The notes below the pieces were generated by a model. That model worked only from the letters and a program-made list of their open reading frames with translations, did no database searches and had not been told where the DNA came from. Source: a virus. From it: 31,991 nucleotides of DNA. The DNA lies in IMG/VR virus record IMGVR_UViG_3300044984_000487, positions 1 through 31,991 of that record, one strand, 5' to 3'. Shown piece by piece: positions 1 through 8,539 of this stretch (within the stretch, counting starts at the first letter, position 1; every line of letters starts with the position of its first letter). The position numbers and the translations under genes are program-made.

Positions 1-520
1 GGTGGCCTTTAGGCAGGCCATTTAATGCCTCTGTCAGCTGCATAACTTCAGGAACGCGACCCCTGTTTATCTGGGCAAGCTTGGTTACAACACCGATCTG
101 GTTCTCTAATCCCTCAACGTGCTGATCGATCCCGGCAGTCTGATACTTCTGCTGAAGATCTTGCAATGCCCACTGCTGTTGCTGGCGGCGTTCTGCCTCG
201 TTACCAGCAGCCTCTGCGACATTACCCATCGTCTCACCAAACCCACCAGTGCGGGTTGGCTTGCCAAATGCCGCCGCTATTTTGAATAGCGAGACGGCAT
301 CAGTCATCGGATCTTTAATCCTGCTCAGCAACCTCTCCTGTGCCTGATCCAATACGTCACGCCTCTGCTTAGATCTCTGCTGAAGCGCAGGGCCATACTC
401 TCCGAGCATCTTAGATAGCTCTGAGGAGTATGGGGTTGTCCCAGTTAGGGTGGTGGCTCCTAGATCATCTGGATGATCTCCATATACTGTCGTTGGCTCT
501 AAACCTTGAGTGTTTGGCAT
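1..520 (-). CDS. Probable virion protein, 3' end cut by window edge
   Basis: The frame is open from an ATG at 520 to the left edge (173 codons seen), so the C-terminus is missing. The start follows an AAGAGG ribosome site with suitable spacing. The visible part is hydrophilic and mostly helical, with a glutamine-rich run (RRQQQQW) near residue 130 and many charged residues. It follows two other large virion-type genes in the same operon with 8 nt between genes, so it is probably an internal or ejected virion protein. I do not recognise a family; position is the main argument for a structural role. Confidence 0.6.
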   Translation of the reverse strand, partial: MPNTQGLEPTTVYGDHPDDLGATTLTGTTPYSSELSKMLGEYGPALQQRSKQRRDVLDQAQERLLSRIKDPMTDAVSLFKIAAAFGKPTRTGGFGETMGNVAEAAGNEAERRQQQQWALQDLQQKYQTAGIDQHVEGLENQIGVVTKLAQINRGRVPEVMQLTEALNGLPKGH

Positions 521-528
521 AATCCCTC

Positions 529-1515
529 TTATTTAATTTTACTAAGAGCTGTAGCAGTTACCGCAGCATTTGCCAGAGATGCAAGACCTGATGGCTGATA
601 GACCTGTGCAGGAGCAACATTCTCTGTAGCTGTCCGACTAGGTATCTCAAGCCCACGAAGGGTCTGGTTCAAGAATGAAACCATATCCTGCGGCCTATCG
701 CGCTGAGCCAAGAAGTCTTTGTATGCCCAATCAAGATTGGCTTGGTTTTGCATCTGCTGTTGACCGCCAACCGCTTCCTGCGCGGCCAATCCAGTAAGCC
801 CAAGTTGCTGCTGCAATCCACCAAGAGTCTCTTGCTGACGAGCGATATCAAGATATCTGTTCAAGTCTGATGTCTGCAGAGCTCCAGAAGCCTGACCCAG
901 TTGGGCCAATCTATTCTGATCTGAAGTGAACTGAGCGCCAGCCTGAGTATACCCACGCTCAAGTGCTGCAGATTGCTGGGCCATCGTTGACTCTTGGATA
1001 TCTCTCAATCCTTGAGCCAATGCCTTACCAGACCTGCTTCCGCCAAATGTGCCGCCAGCTGTGAACTGCCCCTGAACGGTTGGAATAAGGTTCTCAGATA
1101 CTTGCCTCTTAGCCAGATCCCCAAGCCTATTAACTACATTCTCAGTATACGGATTCAGGTAGTCTGAAACCCCGCTAGGTATTGTCCGTGAGGCTTGATT
1201 GAAGTATGGCTGAGCCGCAGAAAGGCCAGTGGAGCTCCCGGCAGCATTTATAGCTTGAGCTGCCTGATTAAACGCTGGCTTCCAAGAGTCCGCAGCAGCA
1301 TCAACTCCAGCAAACGCCTTCTGCTGCTCTGGAGCGAACCCGGCAACCCTATTCAATCCGTAGGGTTGATAAGGCGATGATGCAATCGAATTAGCCTTTT
1401 CAATCAGGCCCTGCGTGTAATCTGAGTACCACGCAGGCTGAGTAGTTGCCGCCACTCCATACGTCTTGATAGACGCTGGAGGAGCACCATTAAATAGAAA
1501 GTCTGAGATTGACAT
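529..1515 (-). CDS. Conserved phage virion protein, glycine/glutamine-rich
   Basis: A 328-residue protein with an AGGGATC ribosome site before its ATG. It has three motif blocks of a type I associate with uncultured aquatic podoviruses: an aromatic/proline stretch at residues 47-68 (SPYQPYGLNRVAGF then PEQQKAF), NPYTENVVNRLGDLAKRQ at 121-138, and GGTFGGSRSGKALAQGLRDI at 154-173. The rest is helical and rich in Ala, Gln and Gly, with no signal peptide or membrane segment. It lies in a run of large genes after the nozzle-like and tail genes, a common position for internal or ejected virion proteins. Its function is inferred from position only; a tail-associated role is possible. Confidence 0.6.
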   Translation of the reverse strand: MSISDFLFNGAPPASIKTYGVAATTQPAWYSDYTQGLIEKANSIASSPYQPYGLNRVAGFAPEQQKAFAGVDAAADSWKPAFNQAAQAINAAGSSTGLSAAQPYFNQASRTIPSGVSDYLNPYTENVVNRLGDLAKRQVSENLIPTVQGQFTAGGTFGGSRSGKALAQGLRDIQESTMAQQSAALERGYTQAGAQFTSDQNRLAQLGQASGALQTSDLNRYLDIARQQETLGGLQQQLGLTGLAAQEAVGGQQQMQNQANLDWAYKDFLAQRDRPQDMVSFLNQTLRGLEIPSRTATENVAPAQVYQPSGLASLANAAVTATALSKIK

Positions 1516-1524
1516 ATCTGATCC

Positions 1525-3657
1525 CTATTTTAGATATTTAGATGGTGCTTTTGCGTTAGGGGATATCTTCCCTTTAGCTAGAGCCTTACCCTTTTGCTTT
1601 CTGATTGCTGCCCGCATCGCATCCAGCTTCTTAGCGCCAGCATCACTCGAGCCATTCCCAAGCAATCCAACAGACTCAGCGTCCATCACATACTCGCCAT
1701 TGGACAGCATTGCGGGAACATCATCAGATCTGCCATCGGCAATCTTACCGCCACCTGCATAACGACCTTGCTGTCTCTGCATCAGCATCTGTTGATGTAG
1801 CCGCTGCTGTTGGCGGATACGTTCCTGTTGGGTCATCGCCCCACCAAGAGTTCCTGCCGCTTGTGAGGGAGCAACTGACTGGGGAACAGTTCCATAACCA
1901 TAGTACTTGTAGTTAGGATTCTGCTTGCTTGGGGCTACCATCTGACTCAATGTTCCCGGCTGACCTTGTTGCGGGGTTCCGGGCCGTACTGGCTGACCTT
2001 GTTGACCTTGTTGCGGAGTTCCGGGCCTTGGAGGAGCGCCCTTCATCGACAATGCGGTAAGGGGTGCGAGCTGCTGCAGCATCTGTTGACGATCAGCCTC
2101 AGACATCGGGCCACCTTGAGGAAGCGCTCCAGAAGATCCCCAAGGCATTGATCCTTGGTAACCTTGGGCAACTGGCATCTGCTGAACGTTAGGATCTGCA
2201 TATTCAACAACAGATCCACCGTCTGCATAACCTCGCAGACCCGCTCCAGCACCTTGCATCATCATGCGCTCACGATCTGTAGGGTTAACACTTCCACCGT
2301 CCGCATATCCTTGCATAGCCTGCAATCCTTGGCCTTGTAGCTGTGGCATTGGTTGGGCGGCATAAGGATCATTGTTGTATGGATCTTGATTTACAGGGCC
2401 ACCATCAGCCATCCTAACGTACCCACCCCTTGCAGCTGCAGGAACGGGCGTATACATAGGATCGCTCAAGAACTTAAACTCTCCACCGCCTGACTCAGCG
2501 TATTTGTTAAGGTCGTCACCATACTGGTTGCGTGACTGGCTCATGGCGTACTGATCTAACGGCTGATCAAATGTTGCGTTATATCTGGAAAGGTCTGGTG
2601 CTCCAGATGGCGCTCCAGATGGTGCTCCACCAGTTTCGCCAAATGCACCCAGCTTGTCTAAAGCTAGAATTCCAAGACCAGACTTGATTGGATTATCCAT
2701 AACCCACTTGGCGCCATCCCATAGCATATTGCCGGATGTCGCCCCTGCCTCTCCAGATGCACCCTTTGTTGTGGCGCTTGATATATCTCCTATAGCAGCC
2801 GCCCCATCTGCCCCATAGCTTCTCTCTACAATTGAAGCTGGGACTTCTTGCGTCATGCTCATCATTTCTTTTACTGTCATCGGCGGATTCGCAGCCCCCT
2901 CTGCAGCAGCCCCCTCTGCAGCAGCTGTGTTGGCTGATCTTGCAACATTCGTTACTGGGACAGATTCAATAGTCGCAACCGAAGGAAGTGACAGAGATGG
3001 GTCTGCTGACAATGATGCGGTTCTGCTATTCCTACCAACTTCTGCGCCAACATCCCTTCCAGCGTTTTTAAAAGCTGCTGTGGATGTGTCAAATGCTGCG
3101 CCAAGATCAGATGCTGCTGGAGCGCCAATCTCTAGGTTCTTAATAAAGGTTCCTGTTTTTGGATTTATTGTGCTGCCAAGATCTCCATAGAGAGAGTTTG
3201 CGAGGGGATTAGTGACTCCGGGTTTAGCAACTTGCCCAAGATCCCCCCAAAGAGCCTTTTCTGAAGCAGTCATTGTCTTTCCTACAGTGCTGCCAAATGC
3301 TTTACCAGCAAGTGCGCCACCAGCATAACCAGTAGCGCCAGCTATCACACCAGACTTCAATGCATCCCCAAACTTCTCGCCCTCTGCCAAGCCTACGCCA
3401 GCATTCATCACGCCAGACATTACGGAGCCAGCAATTGGGCCTACGCCGGGGATAAAGTACGGAGCTACTGTTGCAATAAACCTGATTGGATCATCAGCAA
3501 TCGGCTTTATCACGTCCTTATAGATGTGTTTGCCTGCATCCTCAAACCCATGAGCTAGGCTGTTGTCTATATGACCAAAGTCACCCTTAACTACGTCCTT
3601 AACTACGTTAACAACCGTCTTAACAACATCCTTTACCAAATGAACAATAACTGCCAT
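1525..3657 (-). CDS. Large glycine-rich virion protein, possibly internal/ejected
   Basis: A 710-residue protein. Residues 1-60 contain amphipathic valine/lysine repeats (VVKTVVNVVKDVVKGD). Residues 60-120 are hydrophobic and glycine-rich (IPGVGPIAGSVMSG; GYAGGALAGKAFG), which could interact with membrane. The middle is low-complexity Gly/Pro/Gln with repeated YADGG and PGTPQQGQ units. The C-terminus has a block recurring in phage structural proteins (GRSDDVPAMLSNGEYVMDAE) followed by a lysine-rich tail. The start is 1 nt after the preceding stop, with an AGGGAGA site inside that gene's end. The hydrophobic region and position suggest a protein injected with DNA, but this is inference; the sequence does not look like a tape measure. 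Confidence 0.6.
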   Translation of the reverse strand: MAVIVHLVKDVVKTVVNVVKDVVKGDFGHIDNSLAHGFEDAGKHIYKDVIKPIADDPIRFIATVAPYFIPGVGPIAGSVMSGVMNAGVGLAEGEKFGDALKSGVIAGATGYAGGALAGKAFGSTVGKTMTASEKALWGDLGQVAKPGVTNPLANSLYGDLGSTINPKTGTFIKNLEIGAPAASDLGAAFDTSTAAFKNAGRDVGAEVGRNSRTASLSADPSLSLPSVATIESVPVTNVARSANTAAAEGAAAEGAANPPMTVKEMMSMTQEVPASIVERSYGADGAAAIGDISSATTKGASGEAGATSGNMLWDGAKWVMDNPIKSGLGILALDKLGAFGETGGAPSGAPSGAPDLSRYNATFDQPLDQYAMSQSRNQYGDDLNKYAESGGGEFKFLSDPMYTPVPAAARGGYVRMADGGPVNQDPYNNDPYAAQPMPQLQGQGLQAMQGYADGGSVNPTDRERMMMQGAGAGLRGYADGGSVVEYADPNVQQMPVAQGYQGSMPWGSSGALPQGGPMSEADRQQMLQQLAPLTALSMKGAPPRPGTPQQGQQGQPVRPGTPQQGQPGTLSQMVAPSKQNPNYKYYGYGTVPQSVAPSQAAGTLGGAMTQQERIRQQQRLHQQMLMQRQQGRYAGGGKIADGRSDDVPAMLSNGEYVMDAESVGLLGNGSSDAGAKKLDAMRAAIRKQKGKALAKGKISPNAKAPSKYLK

Positions 3658-3658
3658 T

Positions 3659-4114
3659 TTATTCTCCCTGTACTGGTGTTCTTGGCCCTAGAATCAGGGT
3701 TCCAATAAATTGCCCATCGTCAGACTCTCCGATTTGATATCCCATATTCGGGCGCGGGGGGTTCTTGGCAAGTATCGTGAATAGGTTAATAAGCGACTGA
3801 TCCTTGAACTGAGTTCTGAGCGCCCAGTATCCTGAATTGTATGCGTCAACTATCCACTTTCTGGAGTTCTCAATATAGTTCTGAGGGGTGTCTGCATTTA
3901 TTGCACGGAATATTCCTGTGCCGGGGACTTCTTCAGATCCGTGAACTATAAATATGGTGTTCCCATATCTAAAGAACTTTGAGTCTGGCATCTGGGCCTC
4001 TCTGACAAATGCGGCCAGAACCAACTCCATTGGAACCCCCTCATTTGCCATCTCTGCCGCAATCCGCATTAGATCCTCCACCACCAGCATCTGCTTTTTA
4101 CTATCGACTAACAT
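3659..4114 (-). CDS. Unassigned 151-aa protein next to ACP/ketosynthase pair
   Basis: I do not recognise this family. Residues 8-40 form a helical region (VVEDLMRIAAEMANEG). Strands follow around FFRYGNTIFIVHG and GIFRAINAD, then a long helix (NYIENSRKWIVDAYNSG), a strand-helix segment, and a final strand pair (NMGYQIGESDDGQFIGTL). This alternating pattern is compatible with an acyltransferase-like (GNAT-type) fold, but no signature motif is visible. It lies 3 nt after the ketosynthase stop and 1 nt before the next virion gene, so it is co-translated with both. It could be a partner of the acyl carrier system or simply a virion protein; the sequence does not decide. Confidence 0.5.
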   Translation of the reverse strand: MLVDSKKQMLVVEDLMRIAAEMANEGVPMELVLAAFVREAQMPDSKFFRYGNTIFIVHGSEEVPGTGIFRAINADTPQNYIENSRKWIVDAYNSGYWALRTQFKDQSLINLFTILAKNPPRPNMGYQIGESDDGQFIGTLILGPRTPVQGE

Positions 4115-4117
4115 AAT

Positions 4118-5242
4118 TTAGACCCTCGTATCGAATATCGATGCTGCATAAATATTGCCCATTCCAGATGCTAAGCTTAATAGCAAGCCATCAGGGACAC
4201 CAGACTCTTTCGACAAGAAAATATCGTCATCTTCCGTTCTATTTTTAATAGCTGGAATGATCCCCTTCTTGATGTCGTCAAGAATTAATCCTGTTTCAAC
4301 CAAACTACTCGCGGCCAATGTATGCCCAATATGCTGCTTATATGATGTTGCTATGAAATCATCGAGGACTGTTGTGAGGGCGTTCCTCTCGGCCTTGTTA
4401 TTGGTAAGCGTTCCAGTTCCATGCGTCTTCACCAGCTTAATGTCTTTTGCCTTCTTCTTGGCGAACTCAAGAGCCCCTGTAATAGCCCTCTGGTATCCCT
4501 GACCATCCTCTCTCTGTCCAATTGGGTTGGGGTTCTGCTCTGCCGAAATGTATGCGCTAAGAAGCTCAGCCTTTGGCTGAACAGCGTTCTTATTAACAGC
4601 GGTCTCGGTCTCAAATATCATAATCCCTGCCCCATGACCCAGAATAAACCCACAGTTCTTGCTATCAAATGCAGATGGAATTCCGCCCTGATCTTCAGAT
4701 GTTGACAGTAACGATGCCTTCATCTGGCCGAAGTACTCTAGCGTTTGCTTAGAAGACTGATCCTCTGCTCCAACTATAATCACTCTATCGAACCCCAAGT
4801 TATCCATGAGGTTCTTCGCATCCATCATGCACTTAATCCCTGACGCACATGCACTGGCATCAGTCGTTACATAATCATATGCCTCAAACATAGCCGCCAG
4901 TCTTCCAGCGTATACGTTGGTCATTGTCAACATTCCAAGCTTGTAAACATAATCAAGCTCAGTCTGAACCTCTTTGTTCTTTGACTTGCCGCCAGCCCAT
5001 CCCTGTGACCCTGCCGCCAATAAGAATGCGGTCTTACCGTCCACCGGGTTGTCCTTCACATAATCAACAATCTCTTTTACAACTACCTTGTTCACCAGCT
5101 CATGCGGAACATAAGACAGGCCGGACTGAACCCTTGAGAATACCTCTGGTATCCAATGCATCCTCTGTGGATAAGTGATATTTTCTATTAACCTTGTCTC
5201 TGTTGTGCAGACCGTTTTGTATTGAGTTAAGTATGTTTTCAT
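4118..5242 (-). CDS. Beta-ketoacyl-ACP synthase (FabF-like thiolase fold)
   Basis: A 374-residue condensing enzyme of the KAS I/II type, which joins an acyl group to malonyl-ACP with loss of CO2. The full catalytic set is visible: Cys132 in SACASG, His274 in THGTGT, and Lys302 and His307 in KQHIGHTLAASS. Cys-to-His spacing (142) and Lys-to-His spacing (5) match FabF. The C-terminal glycine loop reads SGMGN rather than the usual GFGGTN, so the gatekeeper region differs. The ATG at 5242 begins 1 nt after the ACP stop; an upstream in-frame TTG at 5263 would add 7 residues but overlap ACP. No malonyl-transferase, reductase or dehydratase genes are present, so host fatty-acid enzymes would have to supply substrate and processing. 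Confidence 0.9.
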   Translation of the reverse strand: MKTYLTQYKTVCTTETRLIENITYPQRMHWIPEVFSRVQSGLSYVPHELVNKVVVKEIVDYVKDNPVDGKTAFLLAAGSQGWAGGKSKNKEVQTELDYVYKLGMLTMTNVYAGRLAAMFEAYDYVTTDASACASGIKCMMDAKNLMDNLGFDRVIIVGAEDQSSKQTLEYFGQMKASLLSTSEDQGGIPSAFDSKNCGFILGHGAGIMIFETETAVNKNAVQPKAELLSAYISAEQNPNPIGQREDGQGYQRAITGALEFAKKKAKDIKLVKTHGTGTLTNNKAERNALTTVLDDFIATSYKQHIGHTLAASSLVETGLILDDIKKGIIPAIKNRTEDDDIFLSKESGVPDGLLLSLASGMGNIYAASIFDTRV

Positions 5243-5243
5243 A

Positions 5244-5528
5244 CTAAAGCTTAATACTCGCAATCGCCTCGTCTATCGCCTTCTGGTCGCTTGTCGCATT
5301 GGCCTCATACATCTCAAAGAACTGCCGAGGCGTTGCTGGCATCAATGTCTTTGAAACCCCTTCTGAGACACCATATATCTCTGAAAAGTAAATGCTAAGC
5401 ATGATCGCATCAAGGCTATCTATTCCTAGATCGCCAAGCATTTCATCCAGCGTACTTGACTGTGAATCTTCTCTACTTGCGGGTTTTGCAGCTTTCACGA
5501 TTTTGTTGAAAAGCTCTAACTTATCCAC
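5244..5528 (-). CDS. Acyl carrier protein
   Basis: A 94-residue acidic, helical protein. The phosphopantetheine attachment motif is intact at residues 33-42 (DLGIDSLDAI), with Ser38 as the predicted attachment residue. The motif is followed by the amphipathic recognition-helix region and a third-helix region (PRQFFEMYEA), giving the normal ACP order. The C-terminus is about 15 residues longer than a typical free-standing ACP. It directly precedes the ketosynthase gene with 1 nt between stop and start, so the two are probably made together. A host phosphopantetheinyl transferase would be needed for activation, since none is seen here. The alternative reading, a non-acylated structural ACP-like protein, is less likely because the serine motif is complete. 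Confidence 0.9.
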   Translation of the reverse strand: MDKLELFNKIVKAAKPASREDSQSSTLDEMLGDLGIDSLDAIMLSIYFSEIYGVSEGVSKTLMPATPRQFFEMYEANATSDQKAIDEAIASIKL

Positions 5529-5538
5529 AACTTTCTCC

Positions 5539-5766
5539 CTATGTCATAACTTGCGCGAATCGACTGGCCCATTCTCGCCAATCGGTAAAGCCCTTTGGAT
5601 CGGGCGGGTTTTTCTGGCTAATTCCCGGCATTGTGCAAAAGACAACAGCCCATTCTTGCCATTTACTCTCATCTTCCAACTTCTCAATCGCTCCATAAAC
5701 ATTCAGATCGAGTGCGACCTGATCAGTCCAATCGAGCAATCCTATTATAACTGGTAGTGTGATCAA
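5539..5766 (-). CDS. Small tryptophan-rich phage protein
   Basis: A 75-residue protein with five tryptophans, including two similar units, WQEWA at 36-40 and WREWA at 63-67, separated by a proline-rich linker (NPPDPKG). The start is a TTG overlapping the upstream stop by 4 nt (TTGA), so it depends on translational coupling with the nozzle-like gene; no clear ribosome site is seen. It lies between the nozzle-like gene and ACP. A virion accessory role is likely from position, but I cannot assign a function. Confidence 0.55.
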   Translation of the reverse strand: MITLPVIIGLLDWTDQVALDLNVYGAIEKLEDESKWQEWAVVFCTMPGISQKNPPDPKGFTDWREWASRFAQVMT

Positions 5767-7409
5767 TTTGTATTTGTAGCGCCCAATACAGTTCCATCAG
5801 CCTCTTCCATATGGGCAATTATCTGACCCATCTGATAGTCACCATTTACGGTGTTGGAGCTGAACCTGAACCTCATCTCTCTTCTAATGTCCTTGAAGTA
5901 TACAACCTGATCATATGGCGTAGCTGGATTATCTGAGAACGTCCTGATCTCTGACGGAATCTCTGCAGATCTAGCATTAGAGCGGCCAGTAACAGACACG
6001 CTCATGTCACCAGACTGGACAAAGTCAGGCTCCAGCAGGTCACATCTCAACGACTTGGCATGGCCCTGAGTTACAAGGGCACTCATGTCTGAAGTCTCAA
6101 AGTATGACTCGATGGCGTTAAGGCGACTGATATCAATCTCGTTAACGCCAACCTCATGCTGCCAGCACTTAAAATTATCACCGAAATAGATAATCCGCAC
6201 ATCACCAGCTGGTGCGGTTGTGCGGATGTCGCTATTTGGGAGCTCTGTTATTCTGATGCCGGGATCAAGCCTAGATATGTTCTGTGCAGCGCCCATCAGG
6301 AATGGGGTGGCGTACTGAGTGGTGAACTCCCCAGCTGACCTGCCGCCATTTGGTAGAGCTGTGTCATACCAAGTGTTCTCACGCACATTATAGATAACAG
6401 CATGCGTACACTCTGTGGCCGCACCCCTTGGGTAGCACCACCATATCTCACCGTATCGCGTAACCTTGAAGGCAAATACCCGCTGAGCAGCTTCCCGGTT
6501 CAATCCATTGAAGAACCAGTTCAAGCTAAGATTATTCGGCAGATCCCGAACAACGCCATTGAACATGATGAACCTATCAGCGCCCACCCAGAAGTAAACG
6601 CCATCATATTCAATAACGGACGCAGCCGACAGGATAGAGCTCTGAGCACTGATCGTGTCGAACTGGAAGGTTTGTGTTCCGCCAACAAACGACCCCCTAA
6701 CTACCGCATCCAGTGACCAGAATAGACCTGATGGTGCATTGCCGGGGCCACCTCGAAGTGGCAAGCCCCTGACTAGCTTCTGAGCTGCAATCCGGGCATT
6801 ACCAGAACCCTCACCAGACATGTCTGCTGGGTTGCCGGGGGCTGACCACCCGATTGATCCATCTGCGCCAAATACTGTTAGATATGGGTGGAGTACGCAT
6901 ATCCCGCCAGAAGCATCCACACCCTCTGGGATAGCTAAGTCTATAAGGCGGTCGCCTGACCGAACATCACCATAAAATACTTGAGCTCCAGTGGTATTCG
7001 ATAGGGCAGGATAGTTTGGCGCAACCTGTGCGATGATCTTGTTGCTTGGAACCAAGCTAATTGAGTCATACAGGACATCGAACTGCCACAGGTTGTTATC
7101 ATTGAAGTTTAACGATGCCGGGGTACGATCCTCAGATCCGCCAGCATTTGCATTCTCATCCATCGTGATGCGCTGGACGTATGACGCGCTACCAGTATGC
7201 AAATAGGTATATCCATTCTGTGTGAATGTCTTTATCCCGCGACTTATCTCGGCAATATAGTCAGTTACATTGCGATACCCGCTCATCTTACGGGGCAGCC
7301 CACGCTGGAATCGAACCCACTGGCCGTCCACATAGTACTCGCCCTCAAATTTAGTCCCGTCCCGCTTGATCCCGGCAAGAGACTTAATGACTACTGGCGT
7401 TGTTGCCAC
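5763..7409 (-). CDS. Putative tail nozzle / DNA-stabilisation protein (P22 gp10-like)
   Basis: A 548-residue protein dominated by beta strands, with repeated short segments such as DGVYFWVGADRFIMFNG and TRYGEIWWCYPRG that look like propeller blades. The N-terminus (IKRDGTKFEGEYYVDGQWVR) resembles the opening of tail nozzle/packaged-DNA stabilisation proteins in short-tailed phages. It begins with GTG at 7409, directly after the stop of the preceding gene, and is followed by a coupled small gene. Genes for tail adaptors and fibres lie immediately upstream, which fits a protein sealing the tail. The P22 gp10-type assignment rests on fold impression, size and context, not on a diagnostic motif. 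Confidence 0.6.
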   Translation of the reverse strand: MATTPVVIKSLAGIKRDGTKFEGEYYVDGQWVRFQRGLPRKMSGYRNVTDYIAEISRGIKTFTQNGYTYLHTGSASYVQRITMDENANAGGSEDRTPASLNFNDNNLWQFDVLYDSISLVPSNKIIAQVAPNYPALSNTTGAQVFYGDVRSGDRLIDLAIPEGVDASGGICVLHPYLTVFGADGSIGWSAPGNPADMSGEGSGNARIAAQKLVRGLPLRGGPGNAPSGLFWSLDAVVRGSFVGGTQTFQFDTISAQSSILSAASVIEYDGVYFWVGADRFIMFNGVVRDLPNNLSLNWFFNGLNREAAQRVFAFKVTRYGEIWWCYPRGAATECTHAVIYNVRENTWYDTALPNGGRSAGEFTTQYATPFLMGAAQNISRLDPGIRITELPNSDIRTTAPAGDVRIIYFGDNFKCWQHEVGVNEIDISRLNAIESYFETSDMSALVTQGHAKSLRCDLLEPDFVQSGDMSVSVTGRSNARSAEIPSEIRTFSDNPATPYDQVVYFKDIRREMRFRFSSNTVNGDYQMGQIIAHMEEADGTVLGATNTN

Positions 7410-8537
7410 CTAAAACACCCCACCATCAACTGGATCGATGCCTAGATTTATAAGGGCAGCAGCTGCAGTTACCGCCCCAGTTCCACCCTGACTAATTGAC
7501 AGAGGCAGCGTAACCCCGAAAGTCTCAGCTGGCACTACTTGAGCGCCATTAGAATATAGGATCGCAGCCGCCCCTTGGGATATGAATTCGCCCCCAGCGG
7601 TTACAGTCTTAACTTCTAGGGTGAATGCGCCAGTTGTTGAGTTCGTTACCCAATACTGCTGAACTGTGTTTGGGACAACTACTACTCGGTTGCTGGTAAG
7701 TGCGCCAGTGAAGTTGTACGCGACTCGGTTAAGCTCTGCACCAGATAAGGTGTATACCCCAGATCCGGCAACATTTATGGTGGTGTAATCAAATGCAAAG
7801 GATGCCGACTGACCATAACCAAGGGAGAAGTAGTTCGTTCCATCGGTCATCACGATTGCCGAGTCAAGCGGCTGCAGGATCAGATTTAACTGCCCATCAA
7901 TTGTGTTTGATCCAACTGGCTGGATCGTAACAATACCGCTACCAGCGTTCTTAAACTGAACGAACCAATTGTTACCAGCCAAGGATGCGAGCGGGAGGGA
8001 AAAGACTCCAACCCCACCAGTCCATAAGAATGTCATGGCCCGATCAGGAACGACAGCTGTATGGCTAACTGTATATGTAACGACTGGCATTGACTGGGAT
8101 AGCAACGACCCCAGTGCAATGATTCCAGTACCCGCCAATGAAGATGCATTCGCTGTTGATATCGCAGCGCCATACTGGAATGTTCTCCACAACCCGCCAG
8201 CGGTAGTGTTATCTGTTAGGTAGATCTGCCATGTCGTACCCGGAGCAGCATCCAGAACCTGAACGCCAACAGAGTCAAAAACAGTGAAGTTGTACGCCCC
8301 AATGTTATTGAATAATATCGTCTGGCCGTTTGACGCATCTAGCGCCGATGGCAACCAGAGCTGCCTACTCGCTGCGTCTTGAGTTATATCCATTACCCCG
8401 GCGATAAGGTTATCCCCGGTAGATGCCTCAACAGGCCAGTTAAAGTAGGTGATAGGCTGGGTTAGGTTAACCTCAACATAAGAGAACTCTGCCGATGCAA
8501 TATTTGAACCGCCAAAGATATTTGTATATACAGTCAT
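7410..8537 (-). CDS. Putative tail fibre/appendage protein
   Basis: A 375-residue beta-rich protein low in charge and rich in Thr, Ser, Gly, Ala and Val. The C-terminus carries the fibre-type motif SQGGTGAVTAAAALINLGI around residues 349-367; GGTG followed by an Ala-rich turn and NLG is common at shaft ends or repeats of phage tail fibres. Inner segments such as FKNAGSGIVTIQPVGSNTID look like beta-helix or beta-sandwich units also seen in spike proteins. The ATG at 8537 has a GAGG site and lies 2 nt after the upstream adaptor gene. A role in host contact or as a nozzle appendage is inferred. There is no chaperone domain at its end, unlike the large fibre of this genome. Confidence 0.6.
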   Translation of the reverse strand: MTVYTNIFGGSNIASAEFSYVEVNLTQPITYFNWPVEASTGDNLIAGVMDITQDAASRQLWLPSALDASNGQTILFNNIGAYNFTVFDSVGVQVLDAAPGTTWQIYLTDNTTAGGLWRTFQYGAAISTANASSLAGTGIIALGSLLSQSMPVVTYTVSHTAVVPDRAMTFLWTGGVGVFSLPLASLAGNNWFVQFKNAGSGIVTIQPVGSNTIDGQLNLILQPLDSAIVMTDGTNYFSLGYGQSASFAFDYTTINVAGSGVYTLSGAELNRVAYNFTGALTSNRVVVVPNTVQQYWVTNSTTGAFTLEVKTVTAGGEFISQGAAAILYSNGAQVVPAETFGVTLPLSISQGGTGAVTAAAALINLGIDPVDGGVF

Positions 8538-8539
8538 AA

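Noticed and set aside
4118-5528. Possibility that ACP-KS marks a host chromosomal segment
   Set aside because: The genes are on the same strand with 1-10 nt spacing to phage structural genes on both sides and show no flanking host genes, so they read as part of the phage operon.
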